Assembly (NCBI GenBank): GCA_031430595.1
Contig: JANPBU010000033.1
Span: 17,017-81,016 of the forward strand
Source: JANNBN01 sp031430595
GTDB lineage: Bacteria > Actinomycetota > Acidimicrobiia > Acidimicrobiales > JANYDT01
Direction: 5' to 3'
DNA: 64,000 nt
This document shows positions 16,790-25,682 of the stretch, one piece after another. A program made the position numbers and the translations under genes. Numbering within the stretch: position 1 is the first letter of the stretch; each line of letters opens with the position of its first letter. The notes under the pieces were generated by a model. That model did not search any database, had not been told where the DNA came from, and saw nothing but the letters and a program-made list of their open reading frames with translations.

Positions 16790-17718
16790 TATTTGGTTCC
16801 TGTCAGGTTCAAGAAAACATCGTCGAGGGTTGGTTCGTGAATATCGAAACGGCCAACTTCGAGCCCCGCCGCGTCGAGTTGGTTGAGTACTTCTCGAATC
16901 GTTTTGGCCCCGCCCCGAAGCGGAATCGAAATCGTTTTCAGATCGGTAACCGAGCGGAGTGCGCCGTGGGTTGCTAGCGACTGAAGAGCAGCCTCAGCAT
17001 CGGTTGACGTGGCCAAGGTGAGCGCGACCGTCGTCTCGCCGAGCGTTGCTTTGAGTTCTGCCGACGTTCCTTCAGCGGCCACGAGGCCCTTGTCGATTAC
17101 CACGATGCGGTTGGCGAGACGGTCGGCTTCTTCGAGGTATTGGGTGGTCAACAACACCGAGGTGCCATCAGCGACGAGCGTTTCGATTACCTCCCACAGG
17201 TCTTGGCGGCTTGCCGGGTCGAGACCGGTCGTTGGCTCATCGAGCAGCAGGACGGGTGGATGGGTGATGAGGGCTGCGGCGAGATCGAGACGTCGTCGCA
17301 TTCCGCCCGAATATGTTCTTGCCGGTCGACCACTTGCATCGGAGAGTTTGAACTGATCGAGCAGTTCGGTTGAGCGTTGCCCTGCGTCAGTTTTGTTGAG
17401 GTGATTGAGCCGCCCTACAAGGACGAGGTTCTCGCGGCCGGTCAGGTTTTCGTCGACCGCAGCGTATTGCCCGGCCAGCCCAATACTTTGTCGAACGGCT
17501 TGAGGATGCGTTGCCACGTCGTATCCGGCGACGGTAGCTCGGCCCGCATCCTGCTTGAGGATCGTGGTGAGTATTCGTACGGCTGTGGTTTTGCCGGCAC
17601 CGTTAGGACCCAGTAGGCCAAGCACTGTACCGGTCGGAACTTCGAAGGAAACCCCGGCCAATGCCAGCACGTCTCCGAAGTTTTTCTTTAGGTGTTCGCC
17701 TGTTATGGCAGTAGTCAT
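16789..17718 (-). CDS. ABC transporter ATPase, DrrA-like
   Basis: ATPase of the exporter, 309 residues. Walker A GPNGAGKTT (about 34-42), signature YSGGMRRRLDLA (about 136-147), Walker B VLLLDEPTTGLDP (about 156-168), and the DrrA-type C-terminal tail (LDDVFLNLTG). ATG 17718 is preferred over GTG 17727 because AAGG lies eight bases before it. Divergent from the MarR gene, with a shared 71-base control region. Confidence 0.93.
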   Translation of the reverse strand: MTTAITGEHLKKNFGDVLALAGVSFEVPTGTVLGLLGPNGAGKTTAVRILTTILKQDAGRATVAGYDVATHPQAVRQSIGLAGQYAAVDENLTGRENLVLVGRLNHLNKTDAGQRSTELLDQFKLSDASGRPARTYSGGMRRRLDLAAALITHPPVLLLDEPTTGLDPASRQDLWEVIETLVADGTSVLLTTQYLEEADRLANRIVVIDKGLVAAEGTSAELKATLGETTVALTLATSTDAEAALQSLATHGALRSVTDLKTISIPLRGGAKTIREVLNQLDAAGLEVGRFDIHEPTLDDVFLNLTGTK

Positions 17719-17739
17719 GTAATTCACCTTACTCGATAG

Positions 17740-17753
17740 TTGATGAGAGTCAA
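17740..17753. promoter_or_regulatory. Possible MarR operator
   Basis: TTGATGAGAGTCAA, four-base inverted arms around six bases, lies in the short gap between the divergent exporter and MarR genes, 22 bases from the ATPase start. MarR proteins bind such near-palindromes. The arms are short, so this is tentative. Confidence 0.35.
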
Positions 17754-17789
17754 GTATTAATTCCAGTCGACCATTGATAGAGTGCCACT

Positions 17790-18308
17790 ATGAGTAGGCA
17801 GACTAAAGCCATGACGGAGAGCATGGGTGCGACGGAAGGTGGGATGAGCGAAGGTGAGGTAAGCGACAGCGAACTCACCTGGCCCCGGATGTACGTGCTG
17901 TTTTCGCGACGACGAGACCAAATGTTCGCGTTGGCTTTTCGTCACGGCCTGACGCCACCGCACGGGTTTGCGTTGTCAGTATTGGGTAACGGGCCAACAC
18001 GAATGCGTGATCTAGCCGAACAAATGGCTTGCGATGCCTCGTACATCACCGCCGTTGTCGATCGATTAGAGGCTGAGGGTTTTGCTGAACGGCGAGCCGA
18101 CCCGAACGATCGCCGGGTCAAAGAAATTGCCCTTACTGTAAAGGGTCTCTCGCTGGCCGCCGAATTTCAGGAATCGATGTCGACGGCGCCTGAAGAGTTC
18201 GAAAAGCTCACGAAGCTTGAGCAAGTTCAGTTTGCTCAAATTCTCGCAAAACTCGTTCCGGAAGTGGATGGGTCAGTCGATCCGTTCCGTCGCCCCGCAG
18301 GTCCGTAA
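17790..18308 (+). CDS. MarR-family transcriptional regulator
   Basis: A 172-residue MarR protein, probable repressor of the divergent DrrAB exporter. The winged helix is clear: LTPPHGFALSVLGNGPTRMRDLAEQMACDASYITAVVDRLEAEGF (about 50-95), then the wing RRADPNDRRVKEIALT (about 97-112). ATG 17790 gives an N-terminal tail of about 30 residues with several internal Met, so the true start could be up to 25 codons later. It sits five bases upstream of the decarboxylase gene and may be cotranscribed with it. Confidence 0.9.
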   Translation: MSRQTKAMTESMGATEGGMSEGEVSDSELTWPRMYVLFSRRRDQMFALAFRHGLTPPHGFALSVLGNGPTRMRDLAEQMACDASYITAVVDRLEAEGFAERRADPNDRRVKEIALTVKGLSLAAEFQESMSTAPEEFEKLTKLEQVQFAQILAKLVPEVDGSVDPFRRPAGP

Positions 18309-18313
18309 CCACC

Positions 18314-19771
18314 ATGAACCCTGAAGAATTTCGAGTAGCGGCCCACGCGCTCGTCGATTGGGTTGCAGACCTTCGAACCAACATTGAGATCTTACCCGTG
18401 CAAGCCCAGGTGGCACCCGGTGATGTGCGGCGCGCATTGCCAAGTCTTCCTCCTTCGAGCGGTGTGGTTGATTCGATTGATGAGCTCATTGCAGATCTCG
18501 ACCGTGTGGTGTTGCCAGGTACAACTCATCTACAACACCCCAACTATTTCGGGTATTTTCCGGCTAACCACACGTTGTCGTCGGTGCTTGGTGACATTGT
18601 GTCTGGCGGTATCGGCGCACTTGGCATCACCTGGATCTCAAACCCCGCACTTACTGAAGTTGAAGAGGTGATGTGCGATTGGCTTCGACAGCTCGTGGGG
18701 CTAAGCGATGCCTGGAAAGGCTCGATCCACGACACTGCTTCATCGGCATGCTTAGTAGCGATGATTTGCGCCAGAGAACAAGCCGGGCAATATGCGTTTC
18801 AGGGTGGCGGGACGCAGGCTATCGATCGGCCGATGGTCATTTACAGTTCACCGCAAGCGCATTCCTCAGTGCTTAAAGCCGCCCTGCTTGCCGGGTTTGG
18901 TCGAGACAACGTTCGAATGGTCGAAGTCGATCCGGTGACGTATGCGATGCGTGCTGACCATCTGCGTGCTGAGATAGAAGCCGACCTCGCGGCGGGCCGT
19001 CGCCCAGCTGGAATCGTCGCTGCCGTCGGTACCACCGGCACCACCGCAATTGATCCTGTGGCCGAAATCATTGCAGTAGCCAGAAGCGCCGCAGCAGATG
19101 TTCCGATTTGGGTGCATGTCGACGCAGCCATGGCCGGGTCGGCAATGCTATTGCCCGAATGTCGGGTGCACTGGCACGGGGTAGAGGGTGCCGATTCGAT
19201 CTCATGGAATCCGCACAAATGGATGGGCACGGCGCTCGACTGCTCGATGTTTCTGGTTCGTGACACCGAGCACCTTATTCGTTGCATGTCGTCGAATCCC
19301 TCGTATCTTCGGTCTGCCGTTGATGATGAAGTCACGTCATACAAAGACTGGGGCATCCCCCTCGGTCGACGGTTCAGGGCGCTGAAGTTGTGGTTTCAAC
19401 TGCGCCTTGATGGCATTGATTCGATCCAGGCCCGTTTACGTCGCGACATCGCAAATGCGATGTGGTTTGAAGGTGAGGTTCGAAAAGCAGTGGCCGACGG
19501 CTGGAAGGTGCTTGCACCGGTACCGTTCCAAACCGTATGTGTGCGTCATGAACCCTCCAACTTCGCCAGCGATGGGGCAGCCCTTGACGCACATACCCTT
19601 CGGTGGTGCAGTGCCATCAACGACTCTGGCGCAGCATTCCTAAGTGCATCTGTACTCGACGGACGATGGATGGTTCGGGTATCGATTGGTGCCGAGCCAA
19701 CCGAACGTCGACATGTCGAACGCCTCTGGGCGCTTATGCGGGAAGAAGCCAATGCCAGCGCAATATCTTGA
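18314..19771 (+). CDS. Aromatic-L-amino-acid decarboxylase, PLP group II
   Basis: PLP-dependent group II decarboxylase, 485 residues, in the branch that acts on Tyr, Trp or DOPA-like substrates and gives the amine. The PLP Lys is in SISWNPHKWMGTALDCS (about 294-310); the PLP-ring His/Thr region is VGTTGTTAIDPV and the Asp block WVHVDAAMAGSAML. LQHPNYFGYFPANHTLSSVLGD near the N-terminus is a typical substrate-pocket block. Starts 5 bases after the MarR gene and overlaps the next gene by 20 bases. Substrate cannot be fixed from sequence alone. Confidence 0.9.
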   Translation: MNPEEFRVAAHALVDWVADLRTNIEILPVQAQVAPGDVRRALPSLPPSSGVVDSIDELIADLDRVVLPGTTHLQHPNYFGYFPANHTLSSVLGDIVSGGIGALGITWISNPALTEVEEVMCDWLRQLVGLSDAWKGSIHDTASSACLVAMICAREQAGQYAFQGGGTQAIDRPMVIYSSPQAHSSVLKAALLAGFGRDNVRMVEVDPVTYAMRADHLRAEIEADLAAGRRPAGIVAAVGTTGTTAIDPVAEIIAVARSAAADVPIWVHVDAAMAGSAMLLPECRVHWHGVEGADSISWNPHKWMGTALDCSMFLVRDTEHLIRCMSSNPSYLRSAVDDEVTSYKDWGIPLGRRFRALKLWFQLRLDGIDSIQARLRRDIANAMWFEGEVRKAVADGWKVLAPVPFQTVCVRHEPSNFASDGAALDAHTLRWCSAINDSGAAFLSASVLDGRWMVRVSIGAEPTERRHVERLWALMREEANASAIS

Positions 19772-20549
19772 TTCCTTATCTGATTTTGATCGAGGTACGT
19801 TTACCGCTGACGGGGTAAGCCACGAAGTGTTCCGAAAGGGCAGCGGTCCGTGTGTCATCGTGATTCACGAATTACCCGGACTGACACCGCTCGTAGCCGA
19901 TTTCGCGCGCAGCCTTGTTGCCGTGGGGCTGTCGGTGACATGTCCGGTGTTGGTTGGAACCCCCGGTAGGCCTTTCACTCAGAGATACGTGCTGCAATCT
20001 TTAGCCAAAGTCTGTATTTCAAAAGAGTTCAGCATCTTTACTGGGGGACAGGCTTCTCCGATTGTTGATTGGCTGAGAGCCCTTTCACGTCATGAACACG
20101 AGCGATGTGGTGGCCCGGGGGTTGGGGTTGTTGGTATGTGTTTCAGCGGAGGATTTGCCTTGGCCGTTGCCACCGAGCCATCAGTTATTGCACCGGTGAT
20201 GAGTCAGCCATCAAGCCCGGCTGTGCTTCCGTGGAAGAAAACGAACGGTTCAGCTGTCGATGCTTCATCCGCGGAATTGGCTGTGATTAAAGAACGTATG
20301 CATGCCGATGAAGAACTCTGTGTGCTGGGATATCGGTTCAGTCACGATCCGCTTGTACCGTCAACTCGATTTGAACGACTGACTGCTGAACTTGGAGACC
20401 GCTTCATTGGCGTGACCTTTGATTCATCGCCTTCGAACCCCGATGGCCGCACTCAGGAGGCCCATTCGGTAATGACGAGTGATCGAGTTCCCGTTGCAAT
20501 CGATGAGGTGACTGCCTTCATGCGTCGACGGTTGTTATCTTTTTCGTAA
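19752..20549 (+). CDS. Dienelactone-hydrolase-family protein
   Basis: Alpha/beta hydrolase of the dienelactone hydrolase type, 265 residues. The Cys nucleophile elbow is GMCFSGG (about 128-134), matching the GxCxGG of this family instead of a Ser elbow; the late His is in EAHSVM (about 239-244). ATG 19752 is used: GGAAG lies just upstream and it overlaps the decarboxylase gene by 20 bases, so they are coupled. No catechol-cleaving enzymes are nearby, so the natural substrate is unknown. Its 3' end overlaps the convergent PAP2 gene by 32 bases. Confidence 0.85.
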   Translation: MPAQYLDSLSDFDRGTFTADGVSHEVFRKGSGPCVIVIHELPGLTPLVADFARSLVAVGLSVTCPVLVGTPGRPFTQRYVLQSLAKVCISKEFSIFTGGQASPIVDWLRALSRHEHERCGGPGVGVVGMCFSGGFALAVATEPSVIAPVMSQPSSPAVLPWKKTNGSAVDASSAELAVIKERMHADEELCVLGYRFSHDPLVPSTRFERLTAELGDRFIGVTFDSSPSNPDGRTQEAHSVMTSDRVPVAIDEVTAFMRRRLLSFS

Positions 20550-21345
20550 CTGCACGGGCTGATAGGCGCCCTGAGATTCGTACTGCTACAGGGGCGATTC
20601 CTCGTGTCCACACGAACCACCAAATCAGCATGACGAGCCAAGCAATGATGCCGTCGATCCACCAATGATTCGCGGTCAACACAACCGCCAAACAAGTCAA
20701 AACGAGGTGCGTTGCACCAATGCCCTTTTCGTATTTGTTGCCGTGTTTGACCAGGGCAAACCCGATGACACCAGCCCACAACATATGAATTGATGGCACT
20801 GCTGCGAGCTGGTTCGAGATACCCGTTCCAGGTGGGCCGTAAACAGACTGTTCGAACAAGATGGCCGTATCTACAAACTGAAGGTTGGCCATTAGCCTCG
20901 GTGGGGCGACGGCAAATAAACGTATGAATACTGACGTTGCCGTCGACAGAGCAAGCGTGGATCTCCAAGGCGAATAATGCTCGTTGTGGCGGAAGTAAAA
21001 CCACACGAGAAACGCAATCATGGACGGAACGTGAACGAATGCGTAGTAGCCGTTGAAAAACTGTACGACCCACGAGTAGGGGAGAGCAAGTTGTTGCAAC
21101 CAGCGCTCGTTACCTATTCCGATGGCTCGCTCAAAGTGCCAAACATTGAGGCCGCGCCGCATGGCATCGTCGATCACTACGGTGACATCGATTTTTCCGA
21201 GAAGCCGCCACAGGGTGTACAAACCCATTACTACCGATGTTTCGAGTGCGGCTGGGGCAAAGCGCTCCCAAACTTTGCGAAGGATCAGCCACGTTGCAAA
21301 AAAAGCAACGGCAACTATGAATCCTTGTCGAGCGGTCAACCACAT
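20518..21345 (-). CDS. PAP2-superfamily membrane phosphatase / inositolphosphotransferase-like protein
   Basis: A 275-residue membrane protein with about six spans. The PAP2 catalytic motifs are visible: PSIHMLWAG (about 181-189), where the His acts as acid, and ANHWWIDGIIAWL (about 225-237), the nucleophile His and Asp. It resembles the Aur1/Ipt1-type inositolphosphotransferases used by actinobacteria for inositol lipids, but a simple phosphatidate or undecaprenyl phosphatase is also possible. The start is uncertain; ATG 21345 is used, with a TTG at 21381 as alternative. Confidence 0.82.
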   Translation of the reverse strand: MWLTARQGFIVAVAFFATWLILRKVWERFAPAALETSVVMGLYTLWRLLGKIDVTVVIDDAMRRGLNVWHFERAIGIGNERWLQQLALPYSWVVQFFNGYYAFVHVPSMIAFLVWFYFRHNEHYSPWRSTLALSTATSVFIRLFAVAPPRLMANLQFVDTAILFEQSVYGPPGTGISNQLAAVPSIHMLWAGVIGFALVKHGNKYEKGIGATHLVLTCLAVVLTANHWWIDGIIAWLVMLIWWFVWTRGIAPVAVRISGRLSARAVTKKITTVDA

Positions 21346-21400
21346 AAGCCAGAGATACTGGCACGCAAGGCTGACCCGCAAGCGCAGCTGAGGTGGAAGG

Positions 21401-22015
21401 CTATTTGCGACGACCCGTTACGACAGTCGGGGCAGGCTCGGTTTTTGTGGCAACGAGTAAAACCCGAGCCCGTCTTCGACCAAGCGCTCTCATCCGGTGG
21501 GGTACCCGGGAAGGATACGAGATGGTGTCGCCGGGGCCAAGTTCCGTCAGCAATCCGTTGACATCAACCTCAATGCGTCCGACTATAACGTACGTTGCTT
21601 CGAACCCCTCGTGGGCGAAGTAGTCGAGGTATTCTGTGGGCAGACCATCGAACTCAAGCACGTGAAGTGGAGCGTCGCCACCGAGCAAAAGGTGGCAACT
21701 TGACTCTGCTGGTGAGCCGTCAACGTCAACGGTTTGAACCGTATTAGATCGCACGACATTCGGTTCAAGGTATGACACAGCCGGTTCAACGAAAAGCGCT
21801 TGAGGGGTTGTTCCGAGCGCATCCGCAATTCGATGAAGCGACATGAGAGACGGTTTAGCTCGACCATTTTCGATCTGAGAAAGAAAGGGTTGAGACAACT
21901 CAGACTTCGCAGCAATATCGACCAGGGTCAGAGACAGCGACTGGCGCCGCGCTCTTATGGCCTTGCCAAGTGCTTCCCATTCCTTCACGACCGAAACTGT
22001 ACTCACAGTTATCAC
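21401..22015 (-). CDS. XRE-family regulator with C-terminal cupin
   Basis: A 204-residue repressor-type protein. The N-terminal XRE helix-turn-helix covers about 13-73 (LGKAIRARRQSLSLTLVDIA, SELSQPFLSQIENGRAKPSLMSLHRIADAL) and the C-terminal cupin covers about 115-190 (HEGFEATYVIVGRIEVDVNG, LGPGDTISYPSRVPHRM). Cupin regulators of this type sense small metabolites. GTG 22015 overlaps the LLM oxygenase stop (GTGA). It probably controls the divergent LLM and ABC-MTHFR operons, with the palindrome at 23212-23226 as likely operator. Confidence 0.88.
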   Translation of the reverse strand: MITVSTVSVVKEWEALGKAIRARRQSLSLTLVDIAAKSELSQPFLSQIENGRAKPSLMSLHRIADALGTTPQALFVEPAVSYLEPNVVRSNTVQTVDVDGSPAESSCHLLLGGDAPLHVLEFDGLPTEYLDYFAHEGFEATYVIVGRIEVDVNGLLTELGPGDTISYPSRVPHRMRALGRRRARVLLVATKTEPAPTVVTGRRK

Positions 22016-23172
22016 GCTATTAGCGGAACAACCTCTGTCATGAATCGACCCATTTGTTCAGTCGCCTTATCGTAGGGATCGCCTACAAGATGAGGGAACA
22101 CCGTCAGGTTTTCGACACCGAGAAGGTCGATGAAGTGTCCAATTCGATCGGCCACATCGTGCGCAGAACCGACAAGGATCGTCTGTTGATCTATCGACTC
22201 TTCCAGGGTGGGGATGAGGCCTGGTGGCGCCGGTTTTCCATCAGGTCCTTTGTATCCGCGGCTCCAACCGTATGGCCCCAAAAACTTCCAGAATTCGTCA
22301 TGACCATCTCGTGAAGTGCGAACGGCCTCCTCATACGAGTCTTCTATTCGGATGCTCACGACGAGCATCCTTTGGTCTCCGACCGCGAGCCCAGGGCCGT
22401 GATGTTGCTCGTGCAACTCACCGTATTTGTCCCACATCCGTTTGATGAAGTCGGGGTGCTGGTTCCAAAAGACCGCACCATGATTAACGATAGGCACGTA
22501 TTGGACCGTGGGTGGACTAGTAACTGCCTGCCAAATTTCAAACGGATAGATCGGTCGGGGTACAAGGGTGAGATCGGTGACCGAGCTGCCTCGGTCGTCA
22601 ATTTCCGGTGCTGGAATTTGGATGTGTTCTCCGTGAAACGAGAATCGCTCTTGGGTGAGGGCGAGCCTGACAACTTCCATTGCTTCTTCAAACCATTCGC
22701 GGTTTCGCGTGTCGGCTGCGGCCTGGCCGAGGTCACCGGGAATCCCCACCGAGACACGATCAGCGCTGAGGTGGAGCAACTCGCGCGGAACCGTGCCTCG
22801 GCCAACCCCGAGGATTGCCCGACCTCCTGAAAGGTTGTGAAGAGTGGCAAAGTCTTCGGCGAGACGCAACGGGTTCCATTGGGGAACGACATTGAACATT
22901 GTGCCTAACCGAATTGTTTTCGTTTGTGCAGCTATCCAGGCCGAGATCAAGATTCCGTTGGGGATGACTTCGTAACCTTCATGCTGGAAATGATGCTCCG
23001 TTGTCCAAAAGCTGTGGAACCCAAGTTGTTCGGCCGTAAGGGCAGCATCGATGTACTGCTGCGTTGCCCGCCAATAGTCGGAGTTGTCGAACCTGCGATC
23101 AGCGGGTTTTGGCAAACCCGCGCCCGCGTCATTCATCTCGACACCGCCAAAAAAGAATGCACCGAACTTCAT
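22012..23172 (-). CDS. LLM-class flavin-dependent monooxygenase
   Basis: Bacterial luciferase-like TIM-barrel flavin oxygenase, 386 residues, which uses reduced FMN from a separate reductase to oxidise a substrate. Family blocks: FHSFWTTEHHFQHEG (about 51-65), AQTKTIRLGTMFNVVPQWNPLRLAEDFATL (about 82-111), SGGRAILGVGRGT. The ATG follows AGGGA at five bases. Substrates in this class include alkanesulfonates, dimethylsulfide and other methylated compounds. No flavin reductase gene is nearby. Shares a divergent control region with the ABC importer at 23316. Confidence 0.9.
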   Translation of the reverse strand: MKFGAFFFGGVEMNDAGAGLPKPADRRFDNSDYWRATQQYIDAALTAEQLGFHSFWTTEHHFQHEGYEVIPNGILISAWIAAQTKTIRLGTMFNVVPQWNPLRLAEDFATLHNLSGGRAILGVGRGTVPRELLHLSADRVSVGIPGDLGQAAADTRNREWFEEAMEVVRLALTQERFSFHGEHIQIPAPEIDDRGSSVTDLTLVPRPIYPFEIWQAVTSPPTVQYVPIVNHGAVFWNQHPDFIKRMWDKYGELHEQHHGPGLAVGDQRMLVVSIRIEDSYEEAVRTSRDGHDEFWKFLGPYGWSRGYKGPDGKPAPPGLIPTLEESIDQQTILVGSAHDVADRIGHFIDLLGVENLTVFPHLVGDPYDKATEQMGRFMTEVVPLIA

Positions 23173-23211
23173 AAGGTCCCTTTCGTTCCGTCGCCTCAGG
23201 TTACTTACAAT

Positions 23212-23226
23212 ATTGACTGTGTCAAT
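23212..23226. promoter_or_regulatory. Palindromic operator between LLM and ABC operons
   Basis: ATTGACTGTGTCAAT, six-base perfect arms around TGT, lies 40 bases before the LLM start. The half-site sequence GTCAATAA recurs on the same strand at about 23251 (GGTCAATAATTG). A dimeric XRE-cupin regulator could bind both and control both directions. Inference from position and symmetry only. Confidence 0.5.
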
Positions 23227-23315
23227 AAAATATCACCAAGAAGATTGCAATGGTCAATAATTGTCCGTACTATCAGCGACGAGTGGTTTGTGAAACCACC
23301 ATTAAGGGGATCGTC

Positions 23316-24749
23316 ATGTTTGGACATCGACACCACCGCCTGTTCGTCGCGACTTCGCTCGCACTAGCAGCCTCACTTTCGCTTATCGCCTGTAGCTCTG
23401 GTAGCTCTGGAAGCGACCCTGTCGCTGGTTCCGCCACCGAGTCCTCCTCCGTCACCGAAGGAACCACCGCCGTGCCTGTTGCTGAGCCTCAAAAGATTTC
23501 GGTGGCATTTAATGCCACTGGGGACTTTCCAGAACCGAAGGCAACACTCACCGCAGCGAAGGCCAGCTTTGAAGCGGAGAACCCCGGAGTAACGGTCGAG
23601 CTACAAGAAGAAGTTGCCGCCGATGACGCTTACCATACGAAACTTCAGCTTCGTCTGCAGTCGGGTAGCGACGTTCCGGATGTGATGTATTACTCGCCAG
23701 GATGGCTCGATGCGGACGCGGCTGCTGGTTACCTCGCACCGCTCGACGATGGGCTAGCTCAGTGGGCAGACTGGGAAGCTCAATTCCCCGAGGCCGTACG
23801 AATCGGCGCGAAATCCGCCGATGGGCACATCTATGGCGTTCCTATGGCCGCAAATGACATCGGCATTTGGTACAGCAAAGACACGTTCAAAGCTGCGGGC
23901 CTTCCGGAAAATTGGGAACCGAAAACTTGGGCTGACTTGCGTACTGCTGCCGAGACCATCAAAGCCAAAGTACCTGGTGCCATACCTGCGCATTTGTATG
24001 CCGGAAAAGCGTCAGGCGTTACCGATGCCATCATGAAGACATTTCAGCCATTGCTTTACGGTACCGGCGACACGCTGTACGACTTTGAAACGAACAAGTG
24101 GGTGAAGGCCGACAAGGGCTTCCTTGACACGATGACCTTCATTTCCCAAACCTACAAAGACGGGCTTACCGCCAAAACAGCTGACGTGCTGAGCCCCAAC
24201 GTATGGTCGTTTATTGGACCGTGGATGAAGGAAGCAAAACTTGGCTTCGTACCCGATGGAAACTGGATGTCGTTTGCTTGGATCAAGGGTGGCCCGAACG
24301 AATGGCCCGAATGGGGTGACCGCCTTGGTGTGACCGCAATGCCGACTCAAACAGGAGGCGGCGAAGGGAAGGTGACCATGGCACTTCGAGGTGCTGTGAT
24401 GGTGAAATCAGCCAAAAGCAAGTCGCCAGAGTTGGCCATGAGATTTCTCGAACACGTTACCAACAAGACGAATTCGCTTAGCATCTCTGTCAATTCCTCA
24501 CAGCTCGCCGTGCGTCTCGATGTCGCTGCCGATCCCGCGTACAAAAACCGACCGGGGGTGGCCGAGTTCACCAACATGCTGAAGTATGCGAAGTACCTTC
24601 CCCTCGCCGAAGAAGCCGACAAGGTCTACAACCTCTTAGCTGATCTAATTGAGCAGGTTGCGCTCGGGAAAATGACACCCGAAAAATCAGTGACGGAATA
24701 CAACAGCAAGATCGAAGCCCTGGTCGGCAAAGACAAGTACAAAGGCTAA
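23316..24749 (+). CDS. ABC transporter extracellular solute-binding protein, carbohydrate type
   Basis: Family 1 solute-binding lipoprotein, 477 residues. The signal ends in a lipobox LIAC (Cys 26), followed by a Ser/Gly/Ala linker. Mature residues include KISVAFNATGDFPEPKATLTAAKASFEAENPGVTVELQ (the first strand and helix of the family) and YSPGWLDADAAAGYLAPLDDG. ATG 23316 has AGGGG six bases upstream. Although the family is annotated for sugars, some members bind glycerol phosphates, amines or sulfur compounds. Its permeases follow directly; no ATPase gene is present. Confidence 0.93.
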   Translation: MFGHRHHRLFVATSLALAASLSLIACSSGSSGSDPVAGSATESSSVTEGTTAVPVAEPQKISVAFNATGDFPEPKATLTAAKASFEAENPGVTVELQEEVAADDAYHTKLQLRLQSGSDVPDVMYYSPGWLDADAAAGYLAPLDDGLAQWADWEAQFPEAVRIGAKSADGHIYGVPMAANDIGIWYSKDTFKAAGLPENWEPKTWADLRTAAETIKAKVPGAIPAHLYAGKASGVTDAIMKTFQPLLYGTGDTLYDFETNKWVKADKGFLDTMTFISQTYKDGLTAKTADVLSPNVWSFIGPWMKEAKLGFVPDGNWMSFAWIKGGPNEWPEWGDRLGVTAMPTQTGGGEGKVTMALRGAVMVKSAKSKSPELAMRFLEHVTNKTNSLSISVNSSQLAVRLDVAADPAYKNRPGVAEFTNMLKYAKYLPLAEEADKVYNLLADLIEQVALGKMTPEKSVTEYNSKIEALVGKDKYKG

Positions 24750-25682
24750 ATGCAGTCGGTCGCAGTGGCTGGCGAATCACCTGCGCGCAGATCATCTGCG
24801 CGCAGGCCGCCGGGTCGAGGAGTTTCACGTTGGCTGGTTCCGATGGCACCTGCGTTGGTGTTGCTTTCAGTTTTTGTTGTGGTCCCAATTGGTTACGCCT
24901 TTTACATCGCGTTCACAAACACGCGACTCACCGGACGAGAAGCCCTACACCCGGAGTGGGTTGGGCTCGACAACTTTCGACGACTCATCGACTCAGGCGA
25001 CCTGAGCAATTCAGTTTGGCTGACGCTTATCTTCGTGCTGGGTTCGGCGCTCATCGGACAAAACGTCGTCGGTTTTAGTTTGGCACTATTGACCGCCCAC
25101 CGACGTCGTCTTGTGGTCTCAATCGTGGGTACAACGGTTCTTGCCGCCTATGTGTTCCCCGAAATCGTTCCAGGTTTTATGTGGACCTCGTTCCTCAGTG
25201 AAAACGGAGTTCTCAATGAGACGCTCGGTTTACTCCACCTACCAAAGCAACAGATGCTCATTGATCAACCGATAGTTGGAGTCATTCTTGCTGACATATG
25301 GCGGGCTTCAGCATTCTCGATGCTGGTGTATACGGCTGCCCTCGGAGATATTCCCGAAGACCTTATGGATGCAGCAAAAGTTGACGGTGCGAGTTATTTG
25401 CGAACACTTTGGCACGTCACGATTCCGCTTTTACGGCGGACTGCATTCACGAACCTGATGCTCATCACGTTACCCACTATGTCTGTGTTTACGATGATAT
25501 TTGCGCTTACGGGTGGTGGCCCAGGTCACGAAAGTGAAACGCTTCCGATGCTGATGTACAACCAGGCATTTAAGTTGCAAGACCTTGCGTACGGCACTGC
25601 GATCTCGTTAGTGCTGCTTGGCTTTGGGGCAGTGTTGTCTGTGATTTACGTTGTGCTTCTTCGCCCCGGGGCTGAGCGATAG
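24750..25682 (+). CDS. ABC transporter permease, MalF type
   Basis: Integral membrane permease, 310 residues, six spans. The EAA loop that docks on the ATPase is DAAKVDGASYLRTLWHVTIPLL (about 210-231). ATG 24750 follows the binding-protein stop with no gap (TAAATG). Residues 10-20 are encoded by the 27-bp perfect hairpin described separately. The partner permease starts in the stop codon. Confidence 0.93.
   Translation: MQSVAVAGESPARRSSARRPPGRGVSRWLVPMAPALVLLSVFVVVPIGYAFYIAFTNTRLTGREALHPEWVGLDNFRRLIDSGDLSNSVWLTLIFVLGSALIGQNVVGFSLALLTAHRRRLVVSIVGTTVLAAYVFPEIVPGFMWTSFLSENGVLNETLGLLHLPKQQMLIDQPIVGVILADIWRASAFSMLVYTAALGDIPEDLMDAAKVDGASYLRTLWHVTIPLLRRTAFTNLMLITLPTMSVFTMIFALTGGGPGHESETLPMLMYNQAFKLQDLAYGTAISLVLLGFGAVLSVIYVVLLRPGAER
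24780..24806 (+). repeat. 27-bp perfect hairpin inside the permease 5' end
   Basis: Two 13-base arms (CCTGCGCGCAGAT and its exact complement ATCTGCGCGCAGG) surround a single C at 24793. It begins 30 bases into the permease gene, just after the binding-protein gene. It could act as an RNA hairpin that lowers downstream translation or protects the upstream binding-protein message. A loop of one base is too tight, so the top few pairs would open. Confidence 0.75.
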
